DNA from: Bradyrhizobium sp. LTSP849
Lineage (GTDB): Bacteria; Pseudomonadota; Alphaproteobacteria; Rhizobiales; Xanthobacteraceae
Assembly (NCBI RefSeq): GCF_000938255.1
Contig: NZ_JYMR01000055.1
Coordinates: forward strand, 106,045 to 170,044
Length of the DNA: 64,000 nucleotides
Direction: 5' to 3'
Part shown: in pieces, positions 59,096-64,000 of the stretch
Numbering within the stretch: position 1 is the first letter of the stretch
How the letters are laid out: the number at the start of each line of letters is the position of its first letter
The notes under the pieces: generated by a model
The model's database searches: none
What the model was told of the DNA's origin: nothing
Seen by the model: the letters and a program-made list of their open reading frames with translations, nothing else
Translations under genes and position numbers: made by a program

Positions 59096-60310
59096 TTATC
59101 TTTGGGCTGAATGGCCGCGATCCTGGCCTGCCTGTGTCGAAAGACGCACGAGCTCTTCGGTGAACCGCCCGATATCATCGTCGGTCGAGTAGACATGAGG
59201 CGCCACGCGCACGATTTTCGTAAGGCCCCGCGCTTCGAGTTCCCACCGGGCATAGTCGAGGCCAACGGACGCGACCGCGATGCCGCGCATCGCCAGTTGG
59301 TCGACAATGGTGTCCGCGGGAAGCAGCGCATGCTGGAAGGTCAGGAATGCCGCATCCGCATCCTCGTCCTCGAACACCGTGAGACCGGGGACGTCGCGCA
59401 AATTCGCACCCAAACAGCGCAGCTTTTCGGCGTTGTGGGCGCGAACATGCGATCGGCCAATGCGATCGAGTTCCTGAAGGGACGCCCGCAGGCCAAGACG
59501 GCCGGCGGCGGAGAATTCCCAGGCCTCGAAGCGTTTGGCATCCTCCCGCACCAGGAAGCTATCGTCCGGGCACCAGGCGCCGGCACTCTGGTCGATGACA
59601 ATCGGCTGCGCCAGACGGCGCAATGCCCGGTCCGATAGCGCCATCATCGCCTGCCCGCGACCGCCCCTGAGCCACTTCCGGCCCGGCGCAACCATGACGT
59701 CGGCAGATGCCGCCGGTAGCGTCAGGTCAAACTGGCCGATGGCTTGCGCTGCGTCGACGAAGTAGAGGCAGCTCTCCGGTCGCGGAATTGAGCCGAGCGC
59801 CTCGACGGGCTGGCGCAGTCCAAAACTGCTGGCAACGGCGGACGCGCAGATCGCGACAGTGCGCTCGTCCACCAGTGCGGCGACCTTCTCGATGTCGATC
59901 AGCCCCTTCCCCGTCATGGGCAGTCTGATCACCTCGGCTCCGGCACAAGCTGCACGCCGCACGGCGCTCAGAATATTTCCACCCCAATCGTTCCGTGCGA
60001 TCAGGATACGATCCCCGCGCTTCAGCGGCATCGATGCAATGGCAACCGCCCAGAGCCGGCTTGCCTGCTCGCCGAAGCCAAGATGCGTCGGGGCAACGCC
60101 CATCAAGCCGGCCGCCAGGATGCGCGTCTCTTCGATGGCGCCGATCGCATCGGCCGCCGCCCAGTGCGCGCCGCGTCTCACCTCAAGATCGAGGTGAGAC
60201 TTGATGGCCGTAACGACGCTCTCGGGCATCAGACCGGCGCCGGCGGCGTTCAGGTGCGTAAAGGCGCCGCTCTCGGCCCTTGCCGCCGCCGGGCCGTTCC
60301 CGGAGATCAC
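59096..60310 (-). CDS. Class V aminotransferase
   Basis: 404 residues from GTG 60310, which overlaps the RidA stop as TAGTG. PLP-enzyme pattern of fold type I: THLNAAGAGLMPESV near the start, YFVDAAQAIGQFDL (PLP-binding Asp) and VMVAPGRKWLRGGRGQAMMAL (Schiff-base Lys near residue 225). Relatives include isopenicillin N epimerases and cysteine desulfurase-like proteins; the desulfurase Cys loop is not apparent. It probably transaminates or eliminates from an amino acid made or used in this locus. Confidence 0.85.
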   Translation of the reverse strand: MISGNGPAAARAESGAFTHLNAAGAGLMPESVVTAIKSHLDLEVRRGAHWAAADAIGAIEETRILAAGLMGVAPTHLGFGEQASRLWAVAIASMPLKRGDRILIARNDWGGNILSAVRRAACAGAEVIRLPMTGKGLIDIEKVAALVDERTVAICASAVASSFGLRQPVEALGSIPRPESCLYFVDAAQAIGQFDLTLPAASADVMVAPGRKWLRGGRGQAMMALSDRALRRLAQPIVIDQSAGAWCPDDSFLVREDAKRFEAWEFSAAGRLGLRASLQELDRIGRSHVRAHNAEKLRCLGANLRDVPGLTVFEDEDADAAFLTFQHALLPADTIVDQLAMRGIAVASVGLDYARWELEARGLTKIVRVAPHVYSTDDDIGRFTEELVRLSTQAGQDRGHSAQR

Positions 60311-60747
60311 TACGCGGTCCCGATGGCCGCGATGATATCGATCTCGACCGGGGCACCGCGCGGGAGTTCGGCCACACCCACCGACGTTCGCGCGTGCCGG
60401 CCTCTGCTGCCGAGATGTGCCACGAAAACTTCCGAGGCGCCGTTCATGACTTGCGACTGCTGTACGAAACCGGGCGCGGAGGCGACATAGCCGGTTATTC
60501 GGAGAATCTGTTCGACCCGGTCGAGCCCGCCGACGGCTTCCGCGAGGACCGCGAGGCACAGCTCGGCGCAGATGGCCGCTGCACGCTGCGCGCTCGCGAG
60601 ATCGATCTCGGCGCCCACCTTGCCCTTGAAGACGAGTTCATCGCCCCGGCGTGGCAATTGCCCGCTGACATAGGCAACGCCGCCGTGAACGATGACCGAC
60701 ACATAGTCGCCACCCGGCGCATTCGTCTTAGGAAGATTCGCGTTCAT
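60310..60747 (-). CDS. RidA-family enamine/imine deaminase
   Basis: 145 residues from ATG 60747. ISVIVHGGVAYVSGQLPRR-like N-terminus (YVSVIVHGGVAYVSGQLPRR) and RTSVGVAELPRGAPVEIDIIAAIG, with the conserved Arg and Glu of the YjgF/YER057c/UK114 family. RidA removes reactive 2-aminoacrylate or similar imines released by PLP enzymes. Its one-base overlap with the class V aminotransferase supports a linked role of clearing that enzyme's intermediate. Confidence 0.9.
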   Translation of the reverse strand: MNANLPKTNAPGGDYVSVIVHGGVAYVSGQLPRRGDELVFKGKVGAEIDLASAQRAAAICAELCLAVLAEAVGGLDRVEQILRITGYVASAPGFVQQSQVMNGASEVFVAHLGSRGRHARTSVGVAELPRGAPVEIDIIAAIGTA

Positions 60748-60839
60748 CGCCGTCTCTTTCAGTGATTGTGCGGAAGATCTTTGGTCACATCTGGTGACCA
60801 CCCGGTCGGTCGTCGAACTCCCGGAGCTTGCTTCGACCC

Positions 60840-62063
60840 TCACCCGTGAAACGCAAACAATTCGATCGGCTCACTGAATCCGCGCACGGCGTGCTGGCCT
60901 ACCCGCTCGAGCTCGAACTCCCGTTTCACCAGCTCCGCAAAGTCGCGCGACAGCAGCACCGTTTTTCCCAGCTGCTTGGTCAGCGCTTCCAGACGCGAGG
61001 CCATGTTGACGGCGGGACCGATGACCGTGAAGTCGAGCCGGGTGCTCGACCCGATATTGCCGTACATGACGTCGCCGACATGGACGCCGATGCCGTAATT
61101 CAACGGTGCGCGGCTGGTCGCGCTGTTCCTTTCGTTCAGGGCGACCATGGCCTGACGCGCCTCGGTCACGGCATGCAGCAGGTTTGCGCAGGCGTTGGGC
61201 TCGTTGAGCGGGAAGATGGCGAGCAGGCCGTCGCCGATGAATTTCAGGATCTCGCCGCCGTGGCGCGCGATCGGCTCGGACATCGCATCGAAATAGTCGT
61301 TGAGGAGATCGATGACGTCGTCGCGCGGCCAATTGTCGGAGATCTTGGTGAACTCGCGCAGATCGCAGATCATGATCGCGGCGCGGACCGTTGTCCCGGT
61401 GCCGCGCCTTGTGGCGCCGGCCAGGATGAGCTCGCCGGCATGGGAGCCGACATAGGTCTCGAGCAACGTTCGCGCCAGGCGGTTCTTGATGCGGATTTCG
61501 CTGACGAGCGCCAGCACCGGCAACACTTGCTTCAGGCTGGCGATATGCGTCGCGTCAAAACCGCCGGGACGGTCGGTCGAGAACGTGACGAGATGCCGCT
61601 TGCCGAGGGTGTGGTAGAGCGGCCAGGCCACGTAATCGGTCAGGCCCTTTGCCCTCATCTCGTCATAGAGGGCGTGCTTGCGGCCGAGCGACGGGTCCTG
61701 TTCGAGATTCTCGCGCACCTCGGCGGCACCGTCCTGCATCTCATTGGCCGGGCTGCCGATATATTCGGACCGCTCCCGCACATCGAAATCGACCCGCGAG
61801 ATCTCCGCCTCGCGCATGCCATCGGACCACATGAAACGAGCACCGAGCCATTGCGGGTGCTGGATCAGGACATGAAGCGTCGACCGCTTGAGCGGAATGC
61901 CCGCTTGCTGCAGCCGGACGCACATCTCGGCAAAGATGTTGTCGATGAAGCGCTGGTCGTGTGTGCCGTTGGTCAGCCAGTCGACGACGGCATCGCTGCC
62001 GGAACGGGCGGATTCATTGTTTGGCGGCGCGTTCATATCCTGCCCTTGGGCTGCGGTCTGCAT
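60840..62063 (-). CDS. Class III adenylate/guanylate cyclase
   Basis: 407 residues. The first 200 residues are a soluble sensor-like region (DQRFIDNIFAEMCVRLQQAGIPLKRSTLHVLIQHPQWLGARFMW) seen in rhizobial cyclases. Catalytic domain: AAIMICDLREFTKISDNWPRDDVIDLLNDYFDAM and HGGEILKFIGDGLLAIFP supply the metal Asps, and DFTVIGPAVNMASRLEALTKQLG the Asn and Arg. ATG 62063 is used; ATG 62036 is an alternative. It should make cAMP. The neighbours give no hint of its signal. Confidence 0.88.
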   Translation of the reverse strand: MQTAAQGQDMNAPPNNESARSGSDAVVDWLTNGTHDQRFIDNIFAEMCVRLQQAGIPLKRSTLHVLIQHPQWLGARFMWSDGMREAEISRVDFDVRERSEYIGSPANEMQDGAAEVRENLEQDPSLGRKHALYDEMRAKGLTDYVAWPLYHTLGKRHLVTFSTDRPGGFDATHIASLKQVLPVLALVSEIRIKNRLARTLLETYVGSHAGELILAGATRRGTGTTVRAAIMICDLREFTKISDNWPRDDVIDLLNDYFDAMSEPIARHGGEILKFIGDGLLAIFPLNEPNACANLLHAVTEARQAMVALNERNSATSRAPLNYGIGVHVGDVMYGNIGSSTRLDFTVIGPAVNMASRLEALTKQLGKTVLLSRDFAELVKREFELERVGQHAVRGFSEPIELFAFHG

Positions 62064-62150
62064 CGGGGAGATATCGTGCTCCGGCGCGGCGGCGTCAACC
62101 TAGCCAGTTGCATGGATTGTGCGCATCGCTCTGGCGGGCAGGACCGCCGT

Positions 62151-62735
62151 TCAGCCCAGGATTTGGATAGATCCCAGCACGGCCAGCCCCGAGACGAGCG
62201 CGAGCGTCGACGCCCCGGTCAGTTCGACCTTCAACGTGTTTTCGTGCGAAATCGCAAAATCAGCGCCGCCGAGACGGATGCTGCAATCGCCGCGAGCCGC
62301 ATAGAGGAGATGCGTGCCGGCGGACAATTGCCGATCACCGGGCTCTCTGAGCGCCAGAAGGTCGATCTCAACTGCGCCGCGCCGTGCCATCAGGTTCACG
62401 ACCTCGACCGGGCCGGCCTCGAGCTCAGTCACGATGTCGAGCTCGCCGGTGAAGCGGACGGTCGTGAAGGGCTCGCGCTCGTCGAACTCCAGCCCCGGCG
62501 ATTTGAGCACCAGACCGCGCCCGCCAACGACCATCTGCAAGCGGTCGATGCCCTGCATGTAGGAGAAGGCGCCGGGCGCCACGATCGGCGTCGCGGCGAA
62601 GCGCCACAGCAGGCTGTCCCAATCCTTCACCGGGCTATCTGCCCGATGCGCGTCCGCGATATCGGTAAAAATTCCGCCGCCGTTCTTCCACGGCGAGCGG
62701 GTGTAATCTTCGGATTTCAGCAGCGTGGTTTTCAT
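62151..62735 (-). CDS. HutD/Ves-family protein
   Basis: 194 residues from ATG 62735. TTLLKSEDYTRSPWKNGGGIFTDIA is the standard HutD N-terminus, followed by WDSLLWRFAATPIVAPGAFSYMQGIDRLQMVVGGRGLVL and a cupin-like beta barrel. HutD is linked to histidine utilisation and is thought to limit it, but no hut genes are here. It lies 63 bp downstream of the binding-protein gene, on the same strand. In-frame codon 62777 is an alternative. Confidence 0.85.
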   Translation of the reverse strand: MKTTLLKSEDYTRSPWKNGGGIFTDIADAHRADSPVKDWDSLLWRFAATPIVAPGAFSYMQGIDRLQMVVGGRGLVLKSPGLEFDEREPFTTVRFTGELDIVTELEAGPVEVVNLMARRGAVEIDLLALREPGDRQLSAGTHLLYAARGDCSIRLGGADFAISHENTLKVELTGASTLALVSGLAVLGSIQILG

Positions 62736-62798
62736 GTTTTGGAGACTGCCCGAAAATGGCATGTCGAGCAACATCACCCGCGCAATAGGCTGCCTCCC

Positions 62799-63953
62799 TC
62801 ACTCGCCCTTCCCGCTCTTCAGCTTCGGCAGCGTCTCGACGATCTTCTGCTTGCCGTCGACGATCTCGGCGAGAAAACTCGCGCGGTCGATGTCGCCGTT
62901 CTGGTCCCAGCTTGCTTCCATCAGCATGCCCGGGGCCTTGTCGGGTGTCAGCGTCAGGCCCTTCATCGTTGCGCCAAAGGCCTTGCTGTCGAACTTGCCG
63001 ATCTTTTCGGTGACATATTTGATAAGATAGACCGCGGTGTAGCCCTTGATGCCGTTGTGATCGGGCCGGTACTTGAAGCGTTCGCTGAATTTCTTCGTGA
63101 ACTCCTCGATCGCGGGCACCGGCGCGTCGGCGCTGAGGCCGACATGACCACGCACGCCGTTGGCTGCGGGGCCGGCAAGCTCGACCACCTTCTGGCTGAG
63201 CAGCGTGGTCTCGCCGAACAGCGGCGTCGACAAGCCCTGCCGCTTCGCCTCGATCAGGAAGCGCGCGCTCTCCTCCTCGTTGGTGTAGACGAAGATCGCC
63301 TCCGCCTTGGCGCTTTTCAGCTTGATGACGTCCGAGCCGAAATCGACCTGGCCCTGCTCGGTCGAGATATCGGCCGCAACCTCGATGCTGCGCGCCTTCA
63401 TCTCCTTCACGAAATTATCGCGGCCGCCCTTGCCGAAATCATTGTTGACCCAGACCACCGCGACCGACTTCACGTTGAGGCGGTCGTGCAGATAGTTGGC
63501 GATCTTAGGCATCGAGAATTGCTGGCCGAAGGCGGTGCGGAACACCCAGGGATTGCCCTGCGTGGTGATGTCGGCGGCTTCCGCGCCGACGATCTGCGGG
63601 ATCTCGGCCTGTTGCGTCAGCGCCATGTTGACCTTGACCGAGCCGGAATAGATCGGTCCGAGCACGACATAGGGCTCCCTGTCCAACACCTTCTGCACCT
63701 GCGCGCGCGAGATGCCCGGATTGCTCTGGGTGTCGAGATGCTCGGTCTGGATCTTGCGGCCCAAAATGCCGCCGGCATTGTTGATCTCGTCGACCGCGAG
63801 CGCAACGCCGTCGCGCCAGTTGGTACCGGAGACCGCGCCGGGCCCGGACAGCTCGATGACATCAGGAATATAGACCGTGGTCTGCGCGCTAGCCCCGCCC
63901 GCCGAGAGCGATGCCGCAATGGCGATGCCGAGCGGCCCTGCAAGATGCCTCAT
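62799..63953 (-). CDS. LIV-type ABC transporter substrate-binding protein
   Basis: 384 residues with a signal peptide (LGIAIAASLSAGGASAQ). TTVYIPDVIELSGPGAVSGTNWRDGVALAVDEINNAGGILGRKI is a Peripla_BP_6 N-terminus, and VVWVNNDFGKGGRDNFVKEM and EEFTKKFSERFKYRPDHNGIKGYTAVYLIKYV are typical. It differs from the binding proteins at 2957 and 6882 and is closer to the amino-acid type. Transporter genes could lie to the right of the window, upstream of this minus-strand gene. With HutD following, an amino-acid ligand is plausible. Confidence 0.88.
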   Translation of the reverse strand: MRHLAGPLGIAIAASLSAGGASAQTTVYIPDVIELSGPGAVSGTNWRDGVALAVDEINNAGGILGRKIQTEHLDTQSNPGISRAQVQKVLDREPYVVLGPIYSGSVKVNMALTQQAEIPQIVGAEAADITTQGNPWVFRTAFGQQFSMPKIANYLHDRLNVKSVAVVWVNNDFGKGGRDNFVKEMKARSIEVAADISTEQGQVDFGSDVIKLKSAKAEAIFVYTNEEESARFLIEAKRQGLSTPLFGETTLLSQKVVELAGPAANGVRGHVGLSADAPVPAIEEFTKKFSERFKYRPDHNGIKGYTAVYLIKYVTEKIGKFDSKAFGATMKGLTLTPDKAPGMLMEASWDQNGDIDRASFLAEIVDGKQKIVETLPKLKSGKGE

Positions 63954-64000
63954 GATGTCCCTCCCGTTTGGCTCTGTTGTTATCTTGTTTGATCCGCCGC

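Noticed and set aside
60828..63992. A 1054-codon open frame on the plus strand
   Set aside because: It runs antisense through three well-supported minus-strand genes (cyclase, HutD-family, binding protein). Long stop-free antisense frames are expected at this GC content, and its sequence is rich in Arg/His/Gly with no family resemblance.
1..64000. CRISPR array, prophage, IS element or symbiosis/conjugation genes
   Set aside because: I found no direct-repeat/spacer pattern, transposase, integrase, phage structural or transfer protein on either strand. The tRNA shows no flanking integrase or repeated 3' end.

Overview
The window is high-GC chromosomal DNA from an alphaproteobacterium, most likely a Bradyrhizobium or close relative. 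The basis is the many orphan periplasmic substrate-binding proteins (LIV, TAXI, TTT/Bug and Tup types), dense GC-rich coding on both strands, frequent GTG/TTG starts with clear Shine-Dalgarno sequences, TPR proteins beginning MNRQERR, and a large intergenic inverted repeat of a type common in that genus. I ran no searches; family names come from motifs read in the translations. There is no CRISPR array, rRNA, transposase or phage gene. One tRNA (CAT anticodon) is present.

Layout. 1-2857: a molybdopterin/tungstate group (moeA-like gene cut by the window edge, tupA-like binding protein, divergent HTH + PBP-like regulator). 2957-6415: three orphan binding proteins and a 145-bp inverted repeat. 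6759-6834: tRNA. 6882-14363: an acyl-CoA catabolic regulon (binding protein, nitronate monooxygenase, thiolase, enoyl-CoA hydratase, SDR, TetR regulator, acyl-CoA synthetase) with the same TTTACT-N4-AGTAA palindrome at two promoters. 14492-21123: small proteins, a GT4/GH13 pair, a LuxR regulator, UspA, a 42-residue CxxCxGxG protein and DoxX.

21161-31798: a catabolic block containing a LysR regulator, a complete extra enolase, an RraA-family protein, two LigI-like amidohydrolases with Tat-like leaders, two MFS carriers, a DUF1932 dehydrogenase, an SMP-30 lactonase and an IclR regulator. Two promoters carry a GAAACG-N-CGTTTC palindrome. I read this as an uncharacterised pathway for a lactone or carboxylated ring compound ending in small keto acids. 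31864-35743: a 960-residue winged-helix/NB-ARC/TPR regulator divergent from an SDR. 35954-38923: a TPR-glycosyltransferase protein made of two tandem copies whose catalytic halves are nearly identical.

38943-50392: VOC protein, TetR, FMN-binding protein, Tat-exported metallo-hydrolase, HyuB/HyuA, a frameshifted SDR, two tandem acyl-CoA dehydrogenases lacking the usual catalytic Glu, and an AraC regulator. 50552-54900: WGR-cyclase fusion, DUF2336 protein and chemoreceptor. 55001-60747: a GntR-controlled locus (thioesterase, MFS, periplasmic cupin, a maleate-isomerase-like protein lacking both usual cysteines, class V aminotransferase, RidA) with TGCATGCA boxes in the divergent promoter. 60840-63953: a second cyclase, a HutD-family protein and another LIV-type binding protein.
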